A stretch of DNA of 64,000 bases from Halorhabdus salina (GTDB taxonomy: Archaea > Halobacteriota > Halobacteria > Halobacteriales > Haloarculaceae), in assembly GCF_013839425.1 (NCBI RefSeq), contig NZ_JACDNP010000004.1, forward strand, positions 62,001 to 126,000, given 5' to 3'. The notes beneath the pieces were generated by a model. The model was not told the origin of the DNA and searched no databases. It worked only from the letters and a program-made list of their open reading frames with translations. Below are positions 14,727 through 22,869 of this stretch, piece after piece. The number at the start of each line of letters is the position of its first letter. Within the stretch, counting starts at the first letter, position 1. A program made the position numbers and the translations under genes.

Positions 14727-16764
14727 CCGACGCCACCTCCTCCCACGGCGGGATCTCGACACCGTCGTCGGGACTCAACCCGGCCCCAAACGACGACAGC
14801 GACGGCGTCTCGGCGGCGAGCACGTGCTCGAACAGCGCCGTCGCCAGGTTGACCGGGACGGCGTTGCCGATCTGCCGCCGTCGCGACTTCTTGGTGTCGC
14901 CGGTGATCGCGTAGTCTGCGGGAAAGCCCTGGGCGAGTTTGGTCTCCTCGGGTTCGAGCATCCGGTATCGCAGGTCGATCCCCCACGGGTAGACGCCTGG
15001 AAGCACGAGCCCGTATCGCGCCCGCGTCGTGAGCGTCGGAACCGGATCGGCGACGGTGTGGGCCGAGTACTCGGCGTCGCCGTTGTACTGCACCAGGAAG
15101 GGGGTGAACAACCGCCCGTCGTGATTCTTCGCCGTGACGGTGTGCAGCGGCCGGTCGTCGGGGTCGTAGGCAGGGTTCGAGTGCTTGCCCCGCATCGATC
15201 CGTTCCGTGGCAGCACGAACGCCGTCGTCTCGATCGCGTGGATTGCACCCCTGGTCGCGACGGTTGGCAACGGCTGGGTGTCGGCGTCGCGCGGAACCGA
15301 CCCACCGTGCTGGCCCATCACCATTCGCGCGTGGGCTGGCAGCTCGCCGTCGGCACTCTCGCTTCCGACGACGACTTCGCCACGGACCAGGAACGGCTCG
15401 TCCCGTTCCTCGGCGGCTTCGGGAAGTTCGTCGACGGGAACGACGTCGTCCTGGAGGCCGAGGATGTCGTCCTCGTCGAAGCGTTCGAGCGCGGCGGCGT
15501 ACGGGGTCAGGCGCTCGTCACAGTAATCGCGAATCCCGCGAGCGATGCGATCCATCGTCGTCGTCGCCAGCGGGTTCGACCGCGTGAACATGGACTCGCC
15601 GCGGTCCGACCAGTCTATCACCTCGCTCGCCGGCACCCAGTCCTCGAGATCGTCCGTCGCGTGCTTCGAGTGCGTCGGCGCGGGGGCCGTGGGTTCACAT
15701 TCGCGAGACGCGATGACGAACAGCCGGCGTCGCGTCGTGGGATCGCCGAAGTTGGCAGCCCGGAGTGTGACGCCCGGACGCCCGCGGTCGTCCCGGATGA
15801 CGGCGTAGCCCAGCGTCTCCAGCATGTCGATCCACTGCTCGAACAGCGACCCGTCGCGCGTGGGTTCGCCGTCGATCACCGGCCCCCACGAGCGGAAGCC
15901 AGCGACGTTCTCGATGATTAGGTGCTTCGGCTGGAGCATCTCGATCCAGCGAAGCATGTGCCACGGCGAGGCGCGCAGTTGCTCGTTCGTCGGTTTCCCG
16001 CCCTTTGCCTTCGAGTGGTCGGTGCAGGACGGCCCGCCCGAGAGCACGTCGACCTCGCCGGGTGGAGCGACGTCGGGCGGATGCAACGCCTGGACTTTCG
16101 CGTGGTAGTGCGTCGCGTTCGGGAGGTTTTCTTCGTGCGTCGCGATCGCGTCCGGATCGTGATTGATCGCGACCAGCTCGAAGTCCTCGCCGGGTGTGTG
16201 GCCGAGTCGCCGGGCGGCGTTGTGGGCACCCTTCGAGAGCCCGCCGGCCCCGGCAAACAGGTCGACGACGCGCAAAACTCCCGCATCGTCTTTGTCGTGA
16301 GGCTGGCCACCGTCAGCGACCATCTCCGGGCGGAGATGACTGTCCCAGACAGGGACGATCGCGGGCTTCGATCCACGCAGGAGATCGGACACGCCGGCGC
16401 TGGTGGCGTCGTCGCGCTGCTCGCCCTCGCGAAGAGCGCTGAACATCCAGACGTCGAACGCTCGGCGCTGGTCGGGATCGTCTTTTAGTCCGACCTCGGA
16501 GACGCCCCCGCTCGACCAGGTGACGAGCGCGAGGCGGCCGTCCGTGTGCTCGAGGACGCGCGCCCAGTCTGTGGGCTTAACCGCGCGAGCGGGACGCTCG
16601 CCGCGAGCGAACTCAAGCACGCGCTGAACAGTGACGCGCTCGCTGGGGCCGGCGTCTTCGAGGATGTCGATCGCGTGGTCGGTCGCGCGCTCGCCGGGCT
16701 CGATGACGAGCCACTCGTCGACGGACCAGGGGAGATCGTCGGCGATCGCGTCGGCGGCCGCCAT
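14719..16764 (-). CDS. Orphan cytosine-5 DNA methyltransferase with extra N-terminal domain
   Basis: A protein of 681 residues. Motif I (VVDLFAGAGGLSKG, about 165), motif IV (GGPSCTDHSKA, catalytic Cys about 244), motif VI (ENV, about 283), motif VIII (ANFGDPTTRRRLFVIA) and motif X (GNAVPVNLA, about 633) are all present. The loop before the cysteine reads Pro-Ser rather than the usual Pro-Pro. About 150 residues of unrecognised sequence precede motif I, and a long target-recognition region lies between VIII and IX. No cognate restriction enzyme is obvious nearby, although a nuclease-like protein lies four genes downstream. Viral or plasmid methyltransferases of this kind usually protect element DNA from host restriction. 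Confidence 0.9.
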   Translation of the reverse strand: MAAADAIADDLPWSVDEWLVIEPGERATDHAIDILEDAGPSERVTVQRVLEFARGERPARAVKPTDWARVLEHTDGRLALVTWSSGGVSEVGLKDDPDQRRAFDVWMFSALREGEQRDDATSAGVSDLLRGSKPAIVPVWDSHLRPEMVADGGQPHDKDDAGVLRVVDLFAGAGGLSKGAHNAARRLGHTPGEDFELVAINHDPDAIATHEENLPNATHYHAKVQALHPPDVAPPGEVDVLSGGPSCTDHSKAKGGKPTNEQLRASPWHMLRWIEMLQPKHLIIENVAGFRSWGPVIDGEPTRDGSLFEQWIDMLETLGYAVIRDDRGRPGVTLRAANFGDPTTRRRLFVIASRECEPTAPAPTHSKHATDDLEDWVPASEVIDWSDRGESMFTRSNPLATTTMDRIARGIRDYCDERLTPYAAALERFDEDDILGLQDDVVPVDELPEAAEERDEPFLVRGEVVVGSESADGELPAHARMVMGQHGGSVPRDADTQPLPTVATRGAIHAIETTAFVLPRNGSMRGKHSNPAYDPDDRPLHTVTAKNHDGRLFTPFLVQYNGDAEYSAHTVADPVPTLTTRARYGLVLPGVYPWGIDLRYRMLEPEETKLAQGFPADYAITGDTKKSRRRQIGNAVPVNLATALFEHVLAAETPSLSSFGAGLSPDDGVEIPPWEEVASDD

Positions 16765-17009
16765 CAGTCACCACCCCCGGATGCGGACGTGGTCACGTCG
16801 CGGAACGTCTCCTGGAGTTCGTGGCCGAGGTCCACAGTGTCCTCGATCGAGATCTCGCCGACGTCGACGGCCGCGGCCACGCTCCCGTGCTCGAGGTCGG
16901 CGACGATGAGCGTCTGCTCGGGGTTGTGCTCGACGAAGATCTCAGCCTGCTCGTCGGATCGAGCGACGCGATCGTGGGGATCGCGGGAGTGATCGATGTC
17001 GATCGACAT
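16764..17009 (-). CDS. Small acidic unrecognised protein
   Basis: A protein of 81 residues starting at the ATG complement 17007-17009, which overlaps the upstream TAA by one base; its own stop overlaps the methyltransferase ATG. Strand-rich core (EIFVEHNPEQTLIVADLEHGSV) and helical end. No motif. It is translationally coupled to the methyltransferase and could regulate or partner it, but nothing in the sequence proves it. Confidence 0.55.
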   Translation of the reverse strand: MSIDIDHSRDPHDRVARSDEQAEIFVEHNPEQTLIVADLEHGSVAAAVDVGEISIEDTVDLGHELQETFRDVTTSASGGGD

Positions 17010-17389
17010 TATTCCGACCCCCTGTCCTCGATCCGCTGTTTGACCTCGTCGAGCGAGAGATCTCCATCGAGGAGCTTGTCCCACTCCTCGATGGTCATCT
17101 TCCTCAGCAGATGTTCGAATGTCTTGTAGCCCTCGTATGGGCCAAACTTGCAGCGTTCGCCGTCGTACGACAGCGGAAGGTGAATCCCTTTATCGTACCG
17201 GCCGATCTTCAGCAGCGTCTCGACGTCATCGGGAATCGACCCATCAGGGAAGCAGTGGCTGCAGAGCCCGTCCTCGGTGACGCGAGGATCGTCGATGTCG
17301 ATGGGCTCCGGATCCCGGCTGGTGTTCGTCGGGCACGCGAGTTGCCGATCGGGACCGACGGCGTCGACGTCAGCGTTGTCGACGCTCAT
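17009..17389 (-). CDS. Unrecognised protein with CxxC
   Basis: A protein of 126 residues. I chose the ATG at 17389 (MSVDNAD) because it overlaps the TGA of the small zinc protein upstream; an ATG three codons earlier is possible. Residues about 42-50 contain LCSHCFPDG, half of a zinc site, preceded by another Cys near 20. The C-terminal half (KFGPYEGYKTFEHLLRKM, EEWDKLLDG) is helical. Function unknown; it is the second gene of the minus operon. Confidence 0.6.
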   Translation of the reverse strand: MSVDNADVDAVGPDRQLACPTNTSRDPEPIDIDDPRVTEDGLCSHCFPDGSIPDDVETLLKIGRYDKGIHLPLSYDGERCKFGPYEGYKTFEHLLRKMTIEEWDKLLDGDLSLDEVKQRIEDRGSE

Positions 17390-17502
17390 GGTCGGCACCT
17401 CCCATCATCCAGCGCTGCACAGTCCTGCCCTTCCTCGAGGATCGGCATTCCACAGAACTCGCAGATCTCGACAGCATCGAGATCGATTTCGGTCGCGCTC
17501 AC
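17386..17502 (-). CDS. Very small zinc-finger protein (38 residues)
   Basis: A short gene with a GTG start at 17502 and a TGA overlapping the next ATG. The product includes EICEFCGMPILEEGQDC and ends GRCRP, giving CxxC plus two further cysteines in a spacing suited to one zinc ion. Small two-CxxC proteins are common in haloarchaea and their viruses. It seems to open the minus-strand operon, although a still earlier frame (ending MRAREQGWSA with a stop that overlaps this GTG) might encode another tiny protein. Confidence 0.55.
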   Translation of the reverse strand: MSATEIDLDAVEICEFCGMPILEEGQDCAALDDGRCRP

Positions 17503-17676
17503 GCCGACCACCCCTGTTCCCTGGCCCGCATCGCCAGACGGCGAGGGGCGCATTCGGAGACGGAACGAACTCGCTCCTCAGAGGGGTGATAGGTTTTTGA
17601 GAGAACGGGCCGGACACCGATCAACGAAGGAGATTCGTTGCTCTGATGATCCCTTGCTATACGGGAGGTAGAAGAG

Positions 17677-17748
17677 TGGACTCGGCGGGATTTGAACCCG
17701 CGGCCTTCCCCGTGCCAGGGGGATGATCTACCGCTGATCTACGAGCCC
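17677..17748 (-). tRNA. tRNA-Ala (GGC)
   Basis: A complete 72-base cloverleaf on the minus strand. The acceptor stem GGGCTCG pairs with CGAGTCC (one G-U), the D arm is GATC/GATC with loop AGCGGTA, the anticodon stem TCCCC/GGGGA has loop CTGGCAC (anticodon GGC), and the T arm is GCGGG-TTCAAAT-CCCGC. No intron; CCA is not encoded. Its 3' end faces the mobile element, so it is the likely attachment site. Confidence 0.97.
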
Positions 17749-17930
17749 TCGTCGCTACCGAAGAATATCCGACGGGATTTCTTAAACCCATCGAACCAGT
17801 GGCCCCGACAGCGAGCCAGTACTGACGGGAGGAAACGGCCATAATAGCTTTGCCCGTTCGCCAGAAATGATCTGAAACGTATTACCACAGCAAACGACCG
17901 TCGACGGCTGTGGGCGGCGAAAACCGAGCC

Positions 17931-18500
17931 ATGTACAGTCAGCACTTCTGTTCGGCGACATCGTCGCGTTCACACAGTCGCGGACAGACAACGCTCGATT
18001 TCGCGTTCGGCATCAGTATTTTTCTGCTCGTGCTGGCCTTTGCCTTCACGTTCGTCCCGGGCATGCTCCAGCCGTTCGCCCAGGGAACCGACGCCGAGAC
18101 GGTCGGTGCCAATCGAGCGGGGGACACACTCGCGGAAGGAATGCTCGGCGATCCAGCAACGCCGTACGTGCTCAACAAGACCTGTACCGTCGGGTTCTTC
18201 GATACCGGCGTCCCGACCGGCTGCCAGTACGACGGAGCCACGGCGACGGATCGACTGGCGATCGGCCCCTTCCAGGACGTCAACGTCACGCTCCAGGGCT
18301 CATTCTCGGGGCCTACATATCAAGTGCTATGCTGGAACGGCACGGCACTGGCAGAAGTTGGGTCACCGAACTGCGGGGCGGGAGATACACGACTGGCAAC
18401 GGGTGAACCCGTTCCGGAGGGGTCCGTTCCGACAGTCACAGCCAGACGCGTCGTCTCTGTCGAGGGAACGACCGCCGTGATCCGGGTGGTGGTCTGGTGA
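17931..18500 (+). CDS. Pilin-like secreted protein (DUF7287-type)
   Basis: A protein of 189 residues; the ATG at 17931 was chosen over an in-frame GTG seven codons earlier. After a short basic leader comes SRGQTTLDFAFGISIFLLVLAF, the leader/hydrophobic-helix pattern of haloarchaeal type IV pilin-like proteins, then FVPGMLQPF and an extracellular domain with four cysteines (for example KTCTVGFFDTGVPTGC and SPNCGAG). It ends in a hydrophobic strand (VIRVVVW). The next pilin-like gene starts at its stop. It probably forms part of an adhesion or secretion filament; the family name is from memory. Confidence 0.75.
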   Translation: MYSQHFCSATSSRSHSRGQTTLDFAFGISIFLLVLAFAFTFVPGMLQPFAQGTDAETVGANRAGDTLAEGMLGDPATPYVLNKTCTVGFFDTGVPTGCQYDGATATDRLAIGPFQDVNVTLQGSFSGPTYQVLCWNGTALAEVGSPNCGAGDTRLATGEPVPEGSVPTVTARRVVSVEGTTAVIRVVVW

Positions 18501-19039
18501 TGGCTCCGTCAGCCGATCGAGAGATCCAGCGACCACCCCGGCATGATGGCCGAGCCCAGGCCCACACGCTCGAGGGAATTATCGCAGGCTTGCTCGTGTT
18601 ATCGAGCATCGGGTTTGCCCTACAAGTGACAGCCGTGACGCCGCTGTCGGCGAGTACGTCCAGTCAGCATATTCAGAACCAGCAGCGAGCGGCGGCGACC
18701 GGCGTACTCGCCTCGGCGGCAGAGAGTGGCGCGCTCGAACGGGCCGTCCTCTCCTGGAACGAGAGCGGGCCGTCGTTCCACGAGACGGGGCCGCGTGGCC
18801 GCTACGCCTCGGCACCGCCAAACGACTTTGGTGCGTTACTGACAGAGACCTTCGACCGCCGGAGCATCGCCTACAACGTCGATATCAGCTACGCCATTCC
18901 AGGGGGCGAACGACGACGAATACAGATGGTCTACCAGGGCGTGCCCAGTGACAGTGCGGTCCGGGCGAGCCGGCTGGTGACGCTGACTGCCGAGTTCGCG
19001 AGTCAGATGATGGGCAACGTCAACGTCGCCGAGCGGTAG
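18500..19039 (+). CDS. Pilin-like secreted protein (DUF7288-type), probably with altered C-terminus
   Basis: A protein of 179 residues. The ATG at 18500 overlaps the upstream TGA (a GTG at 18497 is also possible). RAQAHTLEGIIAGLLVLSS is a pilin-like leader and helix, followed by VTPLSASTSSQHIQNQQ and an extracellular domain. Family members, as I recall them, continue after the VRASRLVTL segment to a hydrophobic end, whereas here the protein finishes with a short unrelated tail. That tail is antisense to coding sequence of the facing gene, so the original 3' end appears to be lost. Confidence 0.7.
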   Translation: MAPSADREIQRPPRHDGRAQAHTLEGIIAGLLVLSSIGFALQVTAVTPLSASTSSQHIQNQQRAAATGVLASAAESGALERAVLSWNESGPSFHETGPRGRYASAPPNDFGALLTETFDRRSIAYNVDISYAIPGGERRRIQMVYQGVPSDSAVRASRLVTLTAEFASQMMGNVNVAER

Positions 19040-19491
19040 TGAAACTCCGGCGGCGAGAGCATCAGACTGCCACCGTTTGCCCCCCGTCGCCAGACGCCAC
19101 CGCCCTGATAAGCGATGTCCGTCTCGCCCGACTCGAAGACGAACGCCCCCAGCGATGCGTTATATATCGTCTCCGTCTGTTTCTCTTCGCTGTAATTGTA
19201 GTGGGTGATCTCGATCCGTCCGGCATCCGGTTGGACCTCGTAGGACCCCTCTCCCGTACCGAACGTGACCGACTGCGTATCGGCGTCCCCGAGGCCGACC
19301 AGTGCCGCCCGCGAGTCGAACAGCGTCATCGAATTGATCGCCCGCTCGACGCCGACCTGTTGCTGGGTGCCGTTCAGTGCCGTCGTGCCGACGACGCCCA
19401 GAATGGCCACGCCACTGACGATCAACCCGAGCAACAACGCCGTCCCGAGCACGTCCGACTGTGCACGCTTGTCGGCCCCGGGAAATATCAT
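19003..19491 (-). CDS. Pilin-like secreted protein (DUF7289-type), probably C-terminally truncated
   Basis: A protein of 162 residues beginning at the ATG complement 19489-19491 (a start at 19542 is possible). RAQSDVLGTALLLGLIVSGV is the typical leader and helix. The extracellular part runs through a SPPEFHYRSATLTLPII segment and then stops at once, inside the 3' end of the convergent gene. Members of this family are usually longer, so a deletion or inversion junction near 19000 may have cut both genes. The 37-bp tail-to-tail overlap is unusual for this genome. Confidence 0.65.
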   Translation of the reverse strand: MIFPGADKRAQSDVLGTALLLGLIVSGVAILGVVGTTALNGTQQQVGVERAINSMTLFDSRAALVGLGDADTQSVTFGTGEGSYEVQPDAGRIEITHYNYSEEKQTETIYNASLGAFVFESGETDIAYQGGGVWRRGANGGSLMLSPPEFHYRSATLTLPII

Positions 19492-19789
19492 TACTGAGAA
19501 TCCGTGATGGGCGGATATAAGTCGACTGGCCGTTGACGGCACGATCGTCTCACATCGGGCTTGTCATCGAATGTCGCCATCACCAAGTAGAAACCGTTTA
19601 GTGGCCAAGCGAGAACAGTTCGGTGGGAACACACGACCGCAAATCTGACTCGTCGCGCGGGCGTCGTTGACGCCTCAGGCCTCTTTCGCCGTGCGCGACT
19701 CGGGATTGCGGACGTGTCCGGCAGTTCGGGGTCTGAATGGGCCCGCGAACGGCCACACGTAGCGGTCTGTGTCGTTCCAATCTCAGACC

Positions 19790-20254
19790 ATGGCACGAAT
19801 GCATACACGCCGCCGTGGCTCGTCCGATTCGGACAAGCCCGTGGCAGACGATCCGCCGGAGTGGAGTGACGTGGACAGCGAGGCAATCGAAGAACGTGTC
19901 GTCGAACTCGCCGAACAGGGCCACAGCCCAAGCGAGATCGGCATCACGCTTCGGGACGAAGGCGTCCAGGGGACCCCGATCCCGGACATCTCGCTGGCCA
20001 CTGGCAAGAAGGTGACCGAAATCCTCGACGAACACGACGCCGCGCCCGACATTCCGGAAGACCTCCGGAATCTGATGGAGCGGGCCGTTCGCCTCCGTGA
20101 GCACATGGAGGACAACCCCGTCGACCACCAGAACAAGCGCGCCTTGCAGAACACCGAGTCGAAGATCCGTCGCCTGGTAGACTACTACCGCGGCGACAAA
20201 CTCGACGAGGAGTTTACCTACAGCTACGACGTCGCCACGGAACTCCTCGAATAG
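19790..20254 (+). CDS. rps15: 30S ribosomal protein S15
   Basis: A protein of 154 residues; ATG at 19790 (MARMHTRRRGSS) matches the usual N-terminus of the archaeal protein. The archaeal extension is followed by the S15 fold with conserved QGHSPSEIGITLRDEGVQG and DHQNKRALQNTESKIRRLVDYYR, here quoted only in part. It binds 16S rRNA in the small subunit. It opens the conserved operon with a RecJ-like protein, Pcc1 and S3Ae; the next ATG follows its stop directly. Confidence 0.95.
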   Translation: MARMHTRRRGSSDSDKPVADDPPEWSDVDSEAIEERVVELAEQGHSPSEIGITLRDEGVQGTPIPDISLATGKKVTEILDEHDAAPDIPEDLRNLMERAVRLREHMEDNPVDHQNKRALQNTESKIRRLVDYYRGDKLDEEFTYSYDVATELLE

Positions 20255-21376
20255 ATGGCCACAACCGGTCGCCAGTCGCCAGCCACCGATGCCCTCGCCG
20301 CCAGCCTGCAGGAGGCCGGTCTCGTCCGGCTCGCCCCGGCAGCGACCGGTGACGGCGTCGCGGCTGCTGGCGTCCTCGCACAGGCCCTGACCGCGATCGA
20401 CGTCCCGTTCCAGGTCAGCGTCGTAACTGACGACGCACCGACGCGGACCACCGAGGCAGATCTCGTGATTGGGCTCGATCGAACCAGTCCCGACGCCGAC
20501 ACGACACTCGGCGGGCAACAGGCAGCGAGCACAGCGGCGTTCGACGTCGCCCGGACGCTCGCTGGCGACCGTGCCGATCCAGCACTGGCTACCGCTGGGA
20601 CCATCGTTGCAGGCACAGAACCAACGGAATCGCTTGCGGCGGCACTGGCCGAGACGGGCATCGAACGCCGACCGGGCGTTGCCGTCCCAACCGAAGACCT
20701 CGTCGATGGCCTCGCCCACTCGACGCTCGTCCACGCACCGTTCTCGGGCGATACCGAGGCAGTCCGGGACGTGCTGGGGACGACGACCGCACCCGAGGAC
20801 GAAGAGACACGTCGCCGGGTTGCCTCGCGAGTAGCCCTGGAAACGATCGACGCCGACGCGGCGACATCGCAGGCAGCGACCGCCGTCGAGGGCGTTCTGC
20901 GCCCACACGCCGGCGGGCCGTTCGCGACGGTCGAAGGCTACGGGGATGTCCTCGACGCAGCAGTCCGGGAAGACCCGGGCACAGCCGTCGCACTCGCACT
21001 CGGGCACGACGTCCGAGAGGACGCCCTCGACGCCTGGCGAAGACACGCCAAGGATGCACACGAGGCGCTCAATGCAGCGACGATCCGGCGTCACGCCGGC
21101 CTCGTCGTGATTGAGGTCGACGGGCCGATCAGGACCGTCGCTCGTCTGCTGGGGGCATACCGCTCACCCGAGGCGCTTGCACTCGTCCAGAACGGCGACT
21201 CCATTGCACTCGCCGCCGCCGAGCAACGAGACGCCGCCGCCGTCCTCGAGGCGGCCACGGCGTCGTTCGATCTCTCGGGACGGGTAACTGGCGACGCCAA
21301 CCTGGCGACCCAGCCGTACCCAGGCGATATCGACGCGCTCGTCGATGCCATCCGCGAGGTGATTCGGGATGCGTGA
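20255..21376 (+). CDS. RecJ-like protein of the ribosomal/KEOPS operon
   Basis: A protein of 373 residues starting immediately after the S15 stop. Its layout resembles the DHH/RecJ-like proteins that haloarchaea carry between rps15 and pcc1. The characteristic DHH metal motifs are not intact: the first strand reads GDGVAAAGVLAQAL where active enzymes have an Asp/His-containing motif, and no DHH triplet is seen. It is probably a catalytically silent relative, perhaps a partner of replication or RNA processing (GINS-associated RecJ homologues exist in archaea). Its stop overlaps pcc1 by eight bases, so expression is coupled. Confidence 0.75.
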   Translation: MATTGRQSPATDALAASLQEAGLVRLAPAATGDGVAAAGVLAQALTAIDVPFQVSVVTDDAPTRTTEADLVIGLDRTSPDADTTLGGQQAASTAAFDVARTLAGDRADPALATAGTIVAGTEPTESLAAALAETGIERRPGVAVPTEDLVDGLAHSTLVHAPFSGDTEAVRDVLGTTTAPEDEETRRRVASRVALETIDADAATSQAATAVEGVLRPHAGGPFATVEGYGDVLDAAVREDPGTAVALALGHDVREDALDAWRRHAKDAHEALNAATIRRHAGLVVIEVDGPIRTVARLLGAYRSPEALALVQNGDSIALAAAEQRDAAAVLEAATASFDLSGRVTGDANLATQPYPGDIDALVDAIREVIRDA

Positions 21377-21614
21377 GCGACGGGCGACGATTACGACGAC
21401 CCACGCGGACGCCGAGACGGCGACCCACCTCGCGAGGGCACTGGCACCGGACAACACCGACGAGATGGCAACGACGACCGACGGGGCGACCGTCGAGACG
21501 ACGATCGAGCGGGCCACGACCGGTGGCCTCGCCGCGACCGTCGACGACTACGTGGTGAACCTCTCGGTCGCCGCCGACCTCACCGCAGACAGACACACCG
21601 ACACCCATGAGTGA
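21369..21614 (+). CDS. pcc1: KEOPS complex subunit Pcc1
   Basis: A protein of 81 residues that matches the small Pcc1 fold: a beta-strand-helix unit at the start (ATITTTHADAETATHLARAL) and the closing LSVAADL-type helix. Pcc1 dimerises and supports Kae1/Bud32 in threonylcarbamoylation (t6A37) of tRNAs. It overlaps both neighbours, and the position between the RecJ-like gene and rps3ae is characteristic of haloarchaea. Confidence 0.85.
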   Translation: MRERRATITTTHADAETATHLARALAPDNTDEMATTTDGATVETTIERATTGGLAATVDDYVVNLSVAADLTADRHTDTHE

Positions 21615-22227
21615 ACGATCAGTATCACGACAACGACAGGAAAAGCAGTGGTACACCGTCCTCGCCCCGGAGGAGTTCGACCGGGCCGAGATCGGTGAGA
21701 CACTGGCAGACGAACCGGATAAGGCGATCGACCGGACCATCGAGACGACGCTCGGTGACCTCCGGAACGACGCCGGCGAAAACAACACCAAGCTGACCTT
21801 CCGCATCCGTGAACTCGGCAGCGACACGGCCTACACTGAGTTCGTCAAGCACGAACTCACGCGGGACTACCTCCGCAGCCTCGTGCGCCGTGGCTCCTCG
21901 AAGGTCGAAGCCTACGTGACGGTCCTGACCACGGACGACTACCGTGTCCAGATCCAGCCCGTCGCCCTGACCACGAAGAAGGCCGACGCCAGCCAGGAGC
22001 AGGCCATCCGCGAACAGATGGTCGACATGATCGAGGACGCCGCCGAAGAACGCACTTTCGAGGACCTCATCGACAGCGTCGTCGAGGGTCGCCTCTCGAG
22101 TGCGATCTACAACGAAGCGACGACGATCTACCCGCTTCGCCGCGTCGAGATCCAGAAGGCGACGCTGGAAGCCCTCCCCGAAGAGGTCGCCGAGGAACAA
22201 GAGACCAGCGTCGCAGTCGACGAATAG
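21607..22227 (+). CDS. rps3ae: 30S ribosomal protein S3Ae (eS1)
   Basis: A protein of 206 residues with the S3Ae signature regions KQWYTVLAPEEFDRAEIGET, a LRRVEIQK segment near the end and a basic rRNA-binding centre (YLRSLVRRGSSKVEAYVTVL). It is a small-subunit protein found only in archaea and eukaryotes. Its ATG overlaps the pcc1 stop, and it closes the operon. Confidence 0.95.
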   Translation: MSERSVSRQRQEKQWYTVLAPEEFDRAEIGETLADEPDKAIDRTIETTLGDLRNDAGENNTKLTFRIRELGSDTAYTEFVKHELTRDYLRSLVRRGSSKVEAYVTVLTTDDYRVQIQPVALTTKKADASQEQAIREQMVDMIEDAAEERTFEDLIDSVVEGRLSSAIYNEATTIYPLRRVEIQKATLEALPEEVAEEQETSVAVDE

Positions 22228-22338
22228 TCGCGCTGGATTCGCTTTTCGATACGTGTCATAGACTATCCACAGCAGATTTGCTGCGGTGCAACCAAGAGAT
22301 AATGACCGTCTGTGGCAATACCGCGCCGCGACGACGGA

Positions 22339-22671
22339 TCAGCTATACCGGGTCGCGACCCAATCGATGATCACGCCGTAGGCCACTCCGGCGAAGAAAC
22401 TCGGCCAGTCACGGAACTCGCTCGTGAACGTGATCGCCGCAGTCACGACGAGTCCCAAGAGGAGTCCCCTAACGAACACATTGTACTTCGAATCGACGAG
22501 CCGGAGCCCGCCCGCCAGTCCGATCACGAGCCCCATGACGACGCGATTGTACCACATCGAGAAGAGGAATAGTTCGTTACCGTCGAACCCGATTCGCAAC
22601 CCGACCCCAAAGATGCAGAAAACTCCCAGAAATGCCCCCATGAAGATCCCGATGACAAGTCGTTTGTTCAT
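22339..22671 (-). CDS. Small polytopic membrane protein
   Basis: A protein of 110 residues with four hydrophobic helices: LVIGIFMGAFLGVFCIFGV, FSMWYNRVVMGLVIGLAGGL, VRGLLLGLVVTAAITFTS and FFAGVAYGVIIDWVATRY. Such small four-helix proteins are found in archaea and bacteria, without a known function. It is AT-richer than its neighbours and stands alone between rps3ae (convergent) and msrA. Confidence 0.65.
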   Translation of the reverse strand: MNKRLVIGIFMGAFLGVFCIFGVGLRIGFDGNELFLFSMWYNRVVMGLVIGLAGGLRLVDSKYNVFVRGLLLGLVVTAAITFTSEFRDWPSFFAGVAYGVIIDWVATRYS

Positions 22672-22869
22672 AATAAATCATTTGTCGGATTCCAGATAAA
22701 CATTCGCCTCGTTGCTCCTGCCTGGAGTGCCCGAGCGTCCATCGACTTCCACCGCTGTTTCGTCGAGACACAGCACAAGCAGTGCTCGATGCGGGCGTGG
22801 ATCGTCCCCGAATGCCGACCATCGAGAACGACGTCCCGGTCGGACCGATTCGAGGGGGTGCGAGAACTC
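22672..22869. other. Intergenic stretch, no convincing gene
   Basis: About 200 bp between the membrane-protein start and the msrA stop. Several frames are open across it, but none has a plausible start, a ribosome site or haloarchaeal composition. It may hold a decayed gene fragment; nothing recognisable. Confidence 0.4.

Larger units (their letters stand above)
1..17676. mobile_element. Integrated virus-like/vesicle-plasmid-like element, right end at tRNA-Ala (left end outside window)
   Basis: This block holds a tyrosine recombinase, a P-loop ATPase beside signal-peptide and multi-spanning membrane proteins, an orphan DNA methyltransferase, small zinc proteins and mostly unrecognised genes in two tightly overlapping operons. 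It stops at the 3' end of a tRNA-Ala gene, a common archaeal integration site. Core housekeeping genes begin only beyond the tRNA. I found no second copy of the tRNA 3' end inside the window, so the other end must lie to the left, or the block is a composite of two elements. The gene content recalls pleolipoviruses and pR1SE-type plasmid-vesicle elements (membrane spike, ATPase, no capsid or terminase seen); this comparison is inference. Confidence 0.75.

Noticed and set aside
14719-16764. A complete restriction-modification system
   Set aside because: No adjacent specific endonuclease was recognised; the ExK protein in the same operon is too uncertain to pair with it.
17405-17617. 70-residue minus-strand frame beside the tRNA
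   Set aside because: Overlaps the 38-residue zinc protein in another frame and has non-haloarchaeal basic composition.
20255-21376. Active RecJ/DHH exonuclease
   Set aside because: The DHH and N-terminal Asp motifs are not present, so I call it only RecJ-like.
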